DNA from: Umbilicaria muhlenbergii
Lineage: Eukaryota; Ascomycota; Lecanoromycetes; Umbilicariales; Umbilicariaceae
DNA length: 64,000 nucleotides
Direction: 5' to 3'
Assembly (NCBI GenBank): GCA_000611775.1
Contig: KK106983.1
Span: 561,542-625,541, forward strand
Shown one piece after another: positions 1-11,841 of this stretch. Under the pieces are notes generated by a model that did no database searches, was not told the origin of the DNA, and worked only from the letters and a program-made list of their open reading frames with translations. Numbering within the stretch: position 1 is the stretch's first letter; every line of letters begins with the position of its first letter. Position numbers and translations under genes: made by a program.

Positions 1-567
1 CATGAAACATCTTGAGCTTAAGGTTAACAAAAGAAGTCTTCATGATGCTTAAAAATTAACATCACCCTTCTGATCTCATTCACATTATACAGGTGTCTCA
101 CTGTCATGATGTAAGTATCTTCAGAGTTGATAATCAGGGTTACACAAATGTATTTAAGTTGATGATACAGCTGTTCTGATATGTTGAGCCTTCACTATAC
201 CACTATAGGGTGAAATGCATAAAGGATAAAGTAGAAACTCAGAGTTTCTGCAGGATGATGATCAATCTCTTTTTTCATTAATGTGCAATGTGAATATCTG
301 TGAGTTGAGAGACACTTCAACTCTTCAAATCTCTTTCAATGACATTACAGCTTTCCTTGCCCGCATGATTTCAACAGATAGCATATACTAATGTAGCAGA
401 ACCTCAATCAAGATAATGTGTCATGATCAAAATTGTTGAAGAAGCACACACCCTTGATGTGTTCTTTTCATTCAATTCAATGAATGTGAGTTTGATTCAA
501 TGAACACATTTATCATTCATTGAACATGCTTACAAGTGTTGCAGAACAGTGATTCAGATACTTTTCA

Positions 568-877
568 TCATTCATCAATTTGTTATCATCAGCAGCACTG
601 CATTCTCTTATGACTCACTGCATCAACACTCTCCTTGCCCCTCACTACCCTCTTCATTGAACACTTTTTTTAATCTTCATGACATCATCTTCTGCTACTC
701 TCATCAACATTCTCATCATGACTCATTCATTAATCTGTTATCATCAGCAGTGCTGCATCACTTCACAACTCACTTCATCAACACTCTTCTTGCCCCTCAC
801 TATCCTCTTCATTGAACACTTTTTTTAATCTTCATGACATCACCTTCTGTTTCTCTCAGCAACACTCTCATCATGAT
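568..877. repeat. Tandem duplication, two units of 155 bp
   Basis: The sequence from 568 recurs at 723 with a constant offset of 155 bases. Shared words include the ATCATCAGCAG stretch (585/740) and the run AACACTTTTTTTAATC (660/815). The copies differ mostly by C/T changes, as expected if a tandem pair was mutated after duplication. No protein is inferred. Confidence 0.8.
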
Positions 878-1242
878 GATACATTGTAGCAATAGCTCAT
901 CATCTGGCAGTCACTTTAGAATTTACAGTGAAAGATGAAGTCCTCAAATGAGCAGGAGTGAGACATAGTGTTTATCAGTCAGATGCATGAAACTTCTTCA
1001 CAATCTTTCATTCAACCTTGAAAGCACTCAGAGCTGCTGAGTGAATTTAACAGATGAATTCAAGACCTCTTCTCCTTTACATCATTCATACTGTCAGTGA
1101 ACATAAAGGACTTTGTGATCAGAGTGCAACTGTTGAATGAGATAAAACCCCTTACTGTCATTTTACATCAGTGTGAGTGATGTTATACTGATCAGTTTGA
1201 CTTCATGTCACACAAGTTCATTAAATTCAACTTCCTGCTCAG

Positions 1243-4040
1243 GTGATGAAACCTCATTTTAAGCTTACTAGGTCACTTTGTTTGCATGTGCATGAATATT
1301 ATCATCAATTCACAATACTCAACACCCGTGAGAAGGATACAACATCAGAGTCATACAACATGAGTTTAAACCTCAGAGGACTTTTCATGAAGAGTGAGAT
1401 TTTAAATGACCTGCCTGATTTAAGCACGCTCTATGACGCAGTGAGAGCTGAAAAGCTGAAGTATGCACATGCAACTGAGCATGAAATCCTTCAAATGATA
1501 GAGGATTACTGAGGCAACTGAATAATCCCTCTTATGTCATCATATCAACTGCTACTCTATGATCTATATCACTTCCTGAGTGACGCTGAGAAGGAGTGCA
1601 TTCAGCATCAGATTTCATCAAATCTGAGGGTCAAATTGTCTGAGGTGCATGACCTGAATATTTACTGAGTGAGGAGTGATGACCTTTTTGAACCTTTCAA
1701 ACCAGTCTCAGCAGTCACATGAGGAGGCGTGACTGATTATGATTTTAAATTCAGAGCAGCTAGAGCTTTATATGATAAGTGAAAGAGAGAGCTGAACTCA
1801 GAACCTGATCTCATTGAACTCACTGAAGCATTTAAGAACATGACAGTGAGTGAAGAGGTTAAAGAGCTGACAGACAGAAGTGACAAAGAGAACAGCAGCA
1901 AGAAATCAGCTACTGAATCTCAAAGGAAGGATTCAGATGAGCTCAAGGATCAGAACATCACTGTGAAGAGAGTGAATACAATCAGTCAAGGTGAAACTAC
2001 TCAAAGTCAGGTCAATTCTGATATCATGCACACAGCTACCTTATCAAGATCAACCTCAATGAATGATTTAACTTCATCTGTCATTCAACCTCACCTGTTA
2101 ACCTCCGGTTACCAGTTTTTGCAAATAGCGGCTCATCAGAAAAGACAGTTCAAGCTCACATGTCAAAACTCACCTCATGACAGCTCACTCACTCAACACC
2201 CTCTGTTACATTTTGATTCACCTCACTCAGTGAGTGAGACATCAGATCATGCTGAGTTGATTATATCATCTCTGTCATGAGATCACCTGCCTCACTCAGC
2301 TCAGTTAATCAAGTTTAACAACTTAGTCAATACACCTCACCTGATGAGTCATTTCACGTCAAAAGAACTGTGATCATTACTCATACTCAATCAGCCCTCA
2401 TTAATCAAGGAATACCTTGCGTTGACCTCACTGACATTAAGGAAAGATGAGTTTAACTTCATTAAGCCTGTGTTACACATGACCTCATTGAGAATGAAAC
2501 TCAGTGCATTAAACTTTATCATCAACAATCACTCACCTGCTCAGACACATTTAAAGCCTGAAACTTGATCAAGAATCCTTTCATCACAACTCATAAGCCC
2601 TCATACACCTCATGATGTAACATCAGACATCATTCATCTCACAGCATCTCAGCTGACTGACATCACAAAGTGAGCTTCTACCTCAGAGCCTACCCGCACC
2701 TCAAGAGAAGCAAGGTTGAGGTCAGGTCTTCAGCTTAATTCAATGAAACTTAAGATGTTGAAGAAGGATGATCATCTCAATCCTGTGTCAACTGAGGTTC
2801 CTGAACTGAAGAGAGTGAAAACAATCATTAAAGAAAGCAATCAGAAAGATAAGATCAAGATCTTAAGCTCACCTCATGTTCTGAAGGTATACAAGGAGGG
2901 AGGATCAGTCAGAAGAAACATCATCATAAGTTATAAGAAAGCTCTGATTAATGCAGACTTTGCAGACTGATCAGTCTATTATCATGAGTTCAATTGAAGT
3001 TCATATGACATGAAAGACATAGACACAGCTCTGTCAGTGAATGTGAAGCTCATTAATCATCTGATGCAACAAGTGATGAAACAGCTCATTATCAATGATC
3101 AGGTGACTCAATACAAGGCAGACTTTAATGTAAATGAAGCTTCTAAGATCATACAATACAGTCTGAGCTCAGTCATCAAGCTCAAAGTTCAGTCTGATGA
3201 AGAAAACTGAGGGGCTGAATGATACAATCAGATCTGATGAGGCCAATATGAGTTCATCAGTGAGGCAGAAGCAAGGAAAGGGGATTTAATGATATTAAAG
3301 AAAGATGCAGAAAAGAAGGTAAAGAAGTGAAAAGCAAGTGAGTGAAGTTTGAGTGAGAGGTCATTCATTCAAGGAGACCTTAAATTTGATTACACAGTCA
3401 TCATCATGAGGTCTCTAAGGTCAGATAAGCATCTAGAACTCATACAACTCATGAAGTCTTCACTGCTAATTGAAAGACCTGCTCAACTGAAGACCTCATG
3501 ACTGATCATGTGAGAATCAGCATTACTGAGCTTGATGAGAGTAGATCAACCCTCAGAGATGAAGCTGAAGCTGTTGAGCATGAGCGTCAGGTCAGAAGGA
3601 CAATCTTTAAGTAATACACTTAAAAATCATGATGTGACAGAGAAGAAGGCAATCAGGAAGGTAATGAGTGAAGAGGTGACACAGATGAAAAACAAGTTGA
3701 AAAAGATCATGCATCAGATGCTCATGATTAATGAAGCACTTCAGCAGGCTTATGATGACAACTGAGACCTCCTCAACATCATTATTTTTTTAAAGCAAAT
3801 TCAGGCAGACCTGATTGACTTCATCAATGAGTTCATCATCAACCTCAGTGCTCATCTTGAGGATGAAAGCAAGTCTAGGTTCAACAAGGTGTGATTTATG
3901 AACATGTGAAAAAAAGCTCTTGACAGGCATGATTACTCAGGTTTCATCATTAAAGATGACTGAGAAGAGGTTAGAAAACTGAATGTCTTGATGAAAAAGA
4001 ATGAAGGGGATAGTCCTTTATCAGAAGAATATAAGAAATA
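1243..4040 (+). pseudogene. Unidentified degenerate coding-like stretch (mobile-element remnant?)
   Basis: Several open stretches follow each other on the + strand (1,243-1,512; 1,840-2,280, 146 codons; 2,716-2,970; 3,010-3,210; 3,532-3,765). They are separated by TGA stops that often sit where Arg or Trp would fit. The conceptual products are Ser/Lys/Glu-rich and helix-prone, with a coiled-coil look around 3,590-3,900. I do not recognise a family. Its position just upstream of a gypsy element suggests a gag-like or other element-encoded protein, but this is inference. Base composition and mutation pattern match the rest of the block. Confidence 0.35.
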
Positions 4041-4169
4041 AGAAGCAGAAGCAAGTCATCTGAGAGTTGACTTTATTGAGGAAGAGAGATGTTGATTGAA
4101 GCTTTTAAATGTAGAATAAGTAGCCTAGTATAGATCAATGATGAGCAGGATGACTGACTGAGGGAAATA
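4041..4169. other. AT-rich spacer before the gypsy element
   Basis: Short mutated stretch between the unidentified coding-like remnant and the presumed left LTR. No features are seen. Confidence 0.3.
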
Positions 4170-4306
4170 TTAATTATGTATATGTGATGAATGTGCGCTC
4201 ATGACAACAACAAGTTGCTAAATGAGTGCTCAGATTTAGAATATAAGCGCTAAAACTGTATCTCTTTAAGTGAAAATATCTGAGCGGGCTGCCACTTTGT
4301 GAATGA
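4170..4306 (+). repeat. Candidate left LTR remnant of the gypsy element
   Basis: It shares with 9,430-9,541 a GTGCTC word, a TAAGCGC/GAGCGCATAA-like segment, and the terminal TGAGCGGGCTG(C/T)CA..TTGTG(A/G)ATG. It is much shorter than the right-hand sequence, so it would be truncated or partly replaced. No primer-binding site could be recognised in the mutated sequence that follows. Confidence 0.4.
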
Positions 4307-4399
4307 ATGAATAAACAATACCTCACTGAGCAGATAAAAATAACATACATGAAAATAAAAGTTGAAGATGACTCTGTTAAACACATAAGACCTTGAATG

Positions 4400-7300
4400 A
4401 ATCTGACATCTTGAACAGTTTATTTGAATATTATTAAACTGCTAGAACATTTGACCTGAATTTACAGAAACTCAGATTGAAAACATATTATCACTGATGA
4501 ATTTTATAAGCTTTATTAAGAATTCAAAGACTTCTCATTCTTCTGAGTTGATTTTCAGTGATATGTTACTGAACTGAATGAGTTTCTTAACTCATACTGA
4601 ATAGGAGAACTTCTGAACAAGGTGAACAACATTATTCAATGATAATTAAACACTGATGATGACAGACTTAAAGATTTTTATGAACTCATCAAGTGCTGTC
4701 AGTGAATTGATCAGATCTTATGACTGCTTAATGCAAAGAAGATCAGCAAATCTTAATTGAATTAAACATTCTTCTTCACAAGTTAAACTCATACAAGGAC
4801 TGAACATTTTATTGAGACCTTAAAATCAACTACTCAAATGATCACTGAGTCAGTCCCCTGAACACTGAACTGAACATCACACTCAGACGCTGTCAAAGAA
4901 CAACAGATGAAGAAAGAATGATGTTTTAAATGCAATAAACAGAGACACCTTGCCTTAAACTGTTTAAACAAGAACAAAAAGAAAGAGACTTCAACATTAA
5001 GATGTGTGTAATGAATCACATTCAACTTTGATTCTGATTTTGAATCAGATTCAGGAAAAGGCGTTCTCTTATTAAAGTCATGATAAAGATCAATGATAAT
5101 TCTCTTGTGATATTAATGTTAATGATTAATGAAGATATTCTGTTCACCTGAACATTATTCAAAGTGAATTGCAAGCTCACTCTGAATGAGGTTAAGCTAC
5201 AAGTCAAGACTCTACTTGATACTGAGTCAACTGAATATGCATTCATTAATGTTAATTTGACAAAGACTCTGATTGAATGATCTGAAATTGAGGCAGTATT
5301 ATTGCCAAAGCCCTGAACTTTACATGATTTTCAGAAGAAGACAGTGAAATGAGTTATATACATAATTTATTCAATTATGAAGGTCTGTAATCATTCTCAG
5401 TGACTCACCCTCATGATGATTGTAGACATGAAAGATCTCAGCATTATATTAAAACTCTTCTGAATGAATCACATCTGAATTCTAATCAACCCTGTGAACT
5501 GAGTAGTGATTTTCTCACTGAATAAAGAACTGAACACTGAATGAATGAAATCAAATGAAAGAACTGAACCAAAGAACTGAACACTGAATGAATAAACAAA
5601 ACTGAACAAATGAACTGAACTGAAGAACTGAACACTGAATGAATAAACAAATTGAATGATTGAACCTGAATCACTGAAAACCTATCAGATCCTGAAGAAA
5701 TTCATTATAAAAGTAGATTCTGAATCAGCCTCTGCATTAAAAAGTAATAACCCCTCACATGCAATTAATATCAAGATGATTAACACAGCACTGTTCACAT
5801 CAAATATGAAGAAAAGTAATGAGATCTTTGTTATCTTTATTCAACAGATTAAGAAAGTATTGAATCTTGAATTAAAATTAAGTGAATCAGATATCAAAGT
5901 AATTTTCTTTTTTAAATATCATGACCTGATTGATGTCTTTTTCAAAAAAGCTGCAAATAAACTCCCTCTACATTAACTTTATGATCACAAGATTGTCTTA
6001 AAGAGTGAGTAAAAGCTAAAATACACACTTCTTTATAATATGTCACATGAAGAACTGGTAGTGATGAAGAACTACATAAAAGATAACTTGCAAAAGAGTT
6101 TCATTGAAGTCAATTAATCATCAGTAGCCTCACTGATTCTGTTCATATGAAAGAAAGATGAGTCTTTATGACTGTGTGTTGACTACTGAAAGCTGAATTT
6201 GATTATGAAGAAAGACTGATACTCATTGTCTTTAATTGAGGAAATCTTGACTCAGATTTCAAAGACAAAATACTTCATCAAGATTAATATACAACAGACA
6301 TTTCATCACATATGAATGAATCCTGAATCTGAAGACCTGACAATCTTTCAAACAAGGCATGAGTTTTACAAATATAAGATCTTGCCTTTCAGACTCATTA
6401 ACAGATCAATCACCTTTCAGTATTTTATTAATGATGTATTATTCAATTTATTAAACACCTGTTGTACAACATATTTAAATGATATCTTGATCTATTCAGA
6501 GTCTCTGTCTGAACATTAAACTCATGTTTGAACTGTTCTAGAATGACTGAGAAAGGTGAATTTGCAAGCTGAAATCAAGAAGTGTGAATTTCACAAGATT
6601 AAAACTTAATACTTAAAACTGATCATAGAACGTCATGACATCTAAGTAAACTTAAAAAAGATCACAGTTATAAAGACTTGAAAAGTGCTCATTAATTTAA
6701 AACAGCTGCAGGTATTCTTAAGTTTTTGTAACTTTTACTGATGATTCATAGAGAGATATTCTAAAATCACAAAACCTTTAATCAGACTGACAGGCAAGAA
6801 CATATCCTTTAATATGTAAATTGAATAATGTCTTCAAGTGTTTAATGAACTAAAAAACTGACTGATTAACACATTAATATTACAATGCTTCAACTGAACT
6901 TGAATATGTTATTTTAAATGTGACTCATCTGATCTGATATCCGCAGAAGTACTATCTCAGAAAGATGATTAAAAATTAATGCATTCAATGATATTTTTCT
7001 TTAAGAAACTCATATCAGCTGAATGTAATTATGAGATCTATGACAAAGAATTGTTGATCATCATTTAAAGTTTAAAGGAATGACGTGCTGAATTAACAGA
7101 AACAGAGGATTTGATTTAAATCTTAACAGATCATAAAGCCCTGAAGTACTTTATAATGATCAAGAAATTAACTCACAGACAAGTCAGATGAGTTGAATTT
7201 TTTTCACAATTCAACTTTATGATCACCTACTGAACAGGCAAGGAAAATGAAAAGGTGAATGCACTCATTAAACACTCAAGTGATCAACTAAAGAAGAATG

Positions 7301-8670
7301 AGAATGATGAATAATTATGATATTAATCTTAAATCATGCTATCAAGCTGCTGCTTAAACTCATGCATTATTATTAAATAAAAGAAAAGAGCTCCTCATCT
7401 TTTAAAATCAGCTGAATGAACTTTGAATAAATCAGCTGAACAGACCTTGAATAAAACTTTAAATGAGTTGATTACCTGTTATGTGAAAGCAGATGATTTC
7501 TGTCAGGAAATTCTAAGCTTATTATGAATCAAGGCAAGACATTCAATAAAGATTTTCCTTAATGATTGCACTGAGGACACAGGCTGACTTCTTTATTAAA
7601 AATATGTATGAATCTCAGGCATTGATAATGATCTGAATCAGAACAAATTATGATGATGATTAATTCAAGAAGCTCATGAACAGCTGACAGTAAAACACAT
7701 TGAATATTAAAAAACTTTGAAACTACTTGCATAATTCTACTATTAACTCTGAATGAACTGAATGATTAATTATTTTGTTTAAAATTATCACATCTGCTGC
7801 TGAACAAAGAACATGAATGAGCAGTATCAAGAAGCCCTGAAATCACTTTCAATTTCAAGTCATTCATGACAAGATATTTCACTCAACTTGATTATCAAGT
7901 TACTTGAAAGTGAAGAATTTAACACAATCTTGATAATCATTTGTAGATTAATCAAGGAGAGACATTATATTCCTTATTCAACAGATAAGAATGAGGAAAC
8001 ATTAATTAAATATATTATTAAACTCTTGCTTCAAAATGTATGAAGATTTCATGAATTATCACAGATAATTACATCAGACTGAGGATCACAATTTGTAGTA
8101 TTACTCTGAAAATATTTATGTGAATGACTTTAAATCAGATTGAAACCTTCAACTGCTTTTCATTCAGAGACAGACAGGCAGTTTGAAAATGCAAATATGA
8201 ATATTAAACACTACCTCAGAGTGTTTGTGAATTATCAGCAAGATGACTGAGCTAAATGATTATTAATGACTGAGTTTACAGCCAACAATGCAGATTCTGA
8301 CTTCATTAAAGTTTCATTATTTTTTACAAATAAAGAATATCACTCCTGAATGAGCTTTAATCTTAAACATTCAATCACTTCACCTCTGCTGACAAGAGAA
8401 TAAATTCTGAAAGAAAAAGCTGATTTCATAATAAATCATATGAAGGTTTTACATGTGATGTTACAAGAGAACATGACTGCAACACAACTTCAGCAAGAAG
8501 ATTTCACAAACAAAACTTAAATATTAACCTCAGTATATAAAGTGAGAGACCTGATATGATTGTCAATGAAAAATATTCAAACAACTCACTCATTTAAAAA
8601 GCTGAATCACAAGAATGAAGGACCTTTTCAAATCAAGAAGAAAGTTTTCATCAGCAATTTAGCAAGTTAA
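4400..8670 (+). pseudogene. Mutated gag-pol of the Ty3/gypsy element
   Basis: Gag zinc knuckle CX2CX4HX4C at 4,922-4,963. Protease-like LLDTEST at 5,212-5,250. RT from about 6,040: DESL-stop-LCVDY-stop-KLN near 6,157, then LPFRLINRSITFQ, and YLND where YxDD is expected (near 6,470). RNase H about 6,890-7,300 (CDSSD, then NYEIYDKELL). Integrase about 7,660-8,420 (ITSD-stop-GSQF at 8,068, then PSTAFHSETDRQ). C-terminal KLNHKNEGPF at 8,599. From protease to the C-terminus every landmark lies in the same frame over about 3.4 kb, with no net indel, while the zinc knuckle is in the -1-related frame. The damage is therefore point mutation, mainly CGA or TGG to TGA. The protein cannot be made. Confidence 0.85.
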
Positions 8671-9541
8671 CTTTGAGTTAATTTTTAGCACTTTGAGCGC
8701 TCTGAGCTTCTGATCTCATGTCTCAGCTAACAGCCGCTCTTAGCATTCTCTGAGCACTTTGAGCTCAACCTTAAATCTTGAGCAGAACATCAAAATTTTG
8801 TGATAAAAAAACAATTATTAAAACAATTGTTTAAACAAGTACACACACAGTGTTATAATAACAGTAAAACTTATAATAATCTTCATATCTGCTGTTGTTG
8901 TTAAGTTATATTTAATTCAAGTTTTTAATAGCGAAAAATCTTTCAAAAAAAGTCATATACTTTGAATAACTATTGCGCTTTTATACTTCTGATATAACTT
9001 TCAGTTTATAAGTTGTAGAAGAAGCTATTAAACAGTTTTATAATTTAAAGTTTTTTTATAACTGTTGTTGTTAAAAAGTTACATTGATTTCAAACTTTCA
9101 GTGACGAAAATTACAACATTAATAAACAGACTTTTAATGACTTTTTGAATAACTCAACAACAACAACACATAAAAAGAAAGTTTGTATAAGAAAACTCTT
9201 AAACAGCTTATTCTCTACAACTTATAAACTGAAAGTTATATTATAAGTATAAAAGCGCAATAGTTATTCAATATGCTAATATATTTATAATTAGTTAAAA
9301 GTTTTTTAATTCATAACTATTGCAAATTAAAACTTATGAAGAAATCTTTAGTTTGTAAAGTGTACAGAATAAAGAGATTTAAAACTTTTCAATAAAAAGT
9401 TTCTTATTATTCATGAATGTATAATAGTTATTTAAAGTGTAAGATTTGTATGAGCTCATTTACTGCTCAGAGAGTGCTCTGAGCGCATAAAGTACTATTA
9501 ACTAAAACCTTATTTTTGAGCGGGCTGTCAAGTTGTGGATG
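8671..9541 (+). repeat. Candidate right LTR with a large fold-back structure
   Basis: It begins directly after the pol reading frame ends. The outer parts look inverted: AGCACTTTGAGCGCTCTGAGC near 8,690 against the reverse complement of the 9,455-9,490 region. Inside, 8,961-9,040 and 9,191-9,271 form a long near-perfect inverted repeat. Both arms keep CG dinucleotides, which is rare in this block. It may instead be a separate fold-back element inserted into the LTR. Confidence 0.5.
8961..9271. repeat. Inverted repeat, arms of about 80 bp
   Basis: Arm 1 (8,961-9,040) contains GAATAACTATTGCGCTTTTA and then ACTTTCAGTTTATAAGTTGT. The reverse complement of arm 2 (9,191-9,271) contains the same words in the same order. 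The loop is about 150 bases and carries a further GTTGTTGTT / AACAACAAC pair. The structure could fold into a long hairpin as RNA or single-stranded DNA. Confidence 0.85.
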
Positions 9542-11100
9542 TCAACTCAAGCATATAAACTTGAATTGCTTGAGTCAATGAAAATATACTCTGTATTTCA
9601 CATCTTTTTACTACAACTCACTGTGAATGATTCTTTACTTGAATAAATTGAGTCATCATCATCACCTGTAATAACTGAACAGGTTGAACTGAAATGAGAA
9701 GTTAAACAAATTAATGACAGCTGTTGATGAAAAAACAGGCTACAGTACTGAGTGACATGAAAAAATTACTCACTTGACAAGACCTGATATAATGTTGATG
9801 AATTCAAACACTCACCTGAACTGAAAGAGGTGTTTCATAAAAGCTACTCAAATAAGCTGACTGAGTCACTGAATACATCAATGACAAAGCAGAAAAGTAG
9901 ATGATCAGCTCATGAAACTCATTAAACAGAGGAAAGAGTAGTGTCAGATTTACATCTGAATGTTAAACTGAACTGATTGATCTGAATGATCTGAATGATG
10001 TATCAAACTAAATAACTGAATGAGTTAGCGCTGAATGACTGAACAGGTTAGCAATGATTTAGATTAATGAATTTAATGTGCACATAAAGATTTTAATCTT
10101 CATGCTTTTTCTTCTTCTTGCTTTTTAGATTAAAATTCTTCTCTGTAGCTAAATGTCAGCTGTTAAAATATATGCATTAATTCATAATCTGCATAATTCT
10201 GATAAGTATAATTCAGCATACATCACACTCTGCTCAACTTGCATGTAAACAGTCTTTAAAATACTTTAAATCTTAAATGAGTTATCTGTGTTTTTTATGT
10301 TCTTGAACAGTTCATTATTTATTTCTCTCTTGATAATCTCAGCTGCTTCAGCAGTGTCTCAGTTAAAATTAATGATTGCTGTCATCATGATCTTGATCAT
10401 ATAAACATCAGTGATTATATCTTAATACCTCTTCTTCTTAAGATTTAATGTTGTCATGTTAAATCATCTTGATCAGTTTTTTACTTCTTTCAACTTCTCT
10501 TCTCATCACACTGAGTCTTGATGATCATTGTTGACCATGATGATTTAAGAGTATGAGGGGTGAGCAGTCAAGCATAATTTTTATATGACAGAGATGATTC
10601 TTTCATGATTATGTTATTGCTTAACAGTAGTGCTCCCCAGGCTTATAATTTAATAAATATGCTAAATAGATAAATAGATAAAAGGCATTTAAGCATATGA
10701 TAAATGTCATATGACACTTTTGTGAGTAAGTGATGCAAACTCTGCATGCTATGTGACCTCATCAGTCATCACTAATGATAACTTATTAAGTTGTTTTAAC
10801 TTTACACTTGAGCCCTAGATTGAGCCCTAGATGCATATTTATACATGAAGTGAAAACTGTCAACCCTCAGCTGAGAAACTTCTCAATCAGTCAACAATTA
10901 AAACAGATATTTAAAATTAATTAACACAGTAATAACAGAAGTCATGAATCTCTTTTATTTATTTTTCAACAGCTTTAATATGTCACTTTCATTATTATAA
11001 TATTCAGAGAGGCCTCAGCTAAGATTGTCATTTATAATGATACTTAAAACTTCACAGCAGCTCATTAAGAGATTTGCTTTAAAAATTTCTCTTTATACAT
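9542..11100. other. AT-rich degenerate sequence, no feature identified
   Basis: It has the same mutated composition as the gypsy element, without a readable protein domain. It contains the direct duplication TGAGCCCTAGA (near 10,810-10,830). No gene, tRNA or clear terminal repeat was seen. Confidence 0.5.
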
Positions 11101-11788
11101 GACAGTCTTCAACTGAGGCCTCACTCAACATCACAACAGAGAAAGTAATGTATTTATTTTCTGAAGTAGAATGTTGTGAAATGTTGTAAAAATGTTCATG
11201 TTTTTATCATCTTTACATCAGTCTGTCCTTAAAATCAGTCTTGAATTTCAGGTGTTTAAGAGGATTTACAGCTGATGAATATCACTTGTTCTGTTCATAC
11301 ACCTGTTAATTATTTTTCCTTTATTCATGATTTATGCTCAGTACTCTTACATGCCAAGCTGAAAGATGATGATTCACTCATGTTCACAACATATCAACTC
11401 ATGCTTCTCAAGATATCTGCTTGTGACTGTAAAAAGTGGCAGTCATCTGCATCAGAGATTCAACTTTCACTCATACTGAAGTATGATAGATTAAGTATCT
11501 CAGGAACACCTTTGAAGTGTTTACCTGCTTATTTAAAGTCACAGACTCAAGTGAAGCTCCTTAAGTGATTGTGTTTGAGGAGATGTCATCAAGAGGTCTT
11601 CAGTCATCAAAAGATGATGTTTTACTGTATTCATCTCTGTGAGGAGTGAGGGTGATTACAGATGCATTCAAGATGAGGTCATTCAGACCTGATGTTGTGC
11701 AGGAATTGTCTTCACAAGGAATAGCAGTGGATACGGATGCATTTGAGATGAGGTCATCAAGATATGATGTGGTGCATGATTCATCGTT
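11101..11788 (+). repeat. Repeat copy A (heavily mutated)
   Basis: It aligns in direct orientation to 19,209-19,890 over about 690 bp, starting at GACAGTCTTCA in both copies. Differences are overwhelmingly C-to-T or G-to-A in this copy relative to copy B. It contains a 97-codon open stretch (11,275-11,568) and, toward the end, units of the 75-bp tandem repeat. I cannot assign an element family; it may be a fragment of a larger transposon. Confidence 0.85.
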
Positions 11789-11841
11789 ATCCAATGGTTC
11801 CCTTTTCACTAAGGGGTAAAGACGTCCGCTTCCAAGGGCTA

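Larger units (their letters stand above)
4170..9541 (+). mobile_element. Degenerate Ty3/gypsy LTR retrotransposon
   Basis: The domain order zinc knuckle, protease, reverse transcriptase, RNase H, integrase, C-terminal chromodomain-like segment is diagnostic of Ty3/gypsy (Metaviridae-type) elements. Both flanks carry a shared word of about 26 bp (4,281-4,306 and 9,517-9,541, core TGAGCGGGCTG) preceded by further similar sequence. I read these as the ends of a truncated left LTR and a long right LTR. The element is dead: stop codons run throughout, and the RT catalytic box has lost an aspartate. The exact ends and target-site duplication were not resolved. Confidence 0.8.

Noticed and set aside
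568-877. CRISPR-like array
   Set aside because: Only two long units without spacers, in a eukaryotic repeat block.
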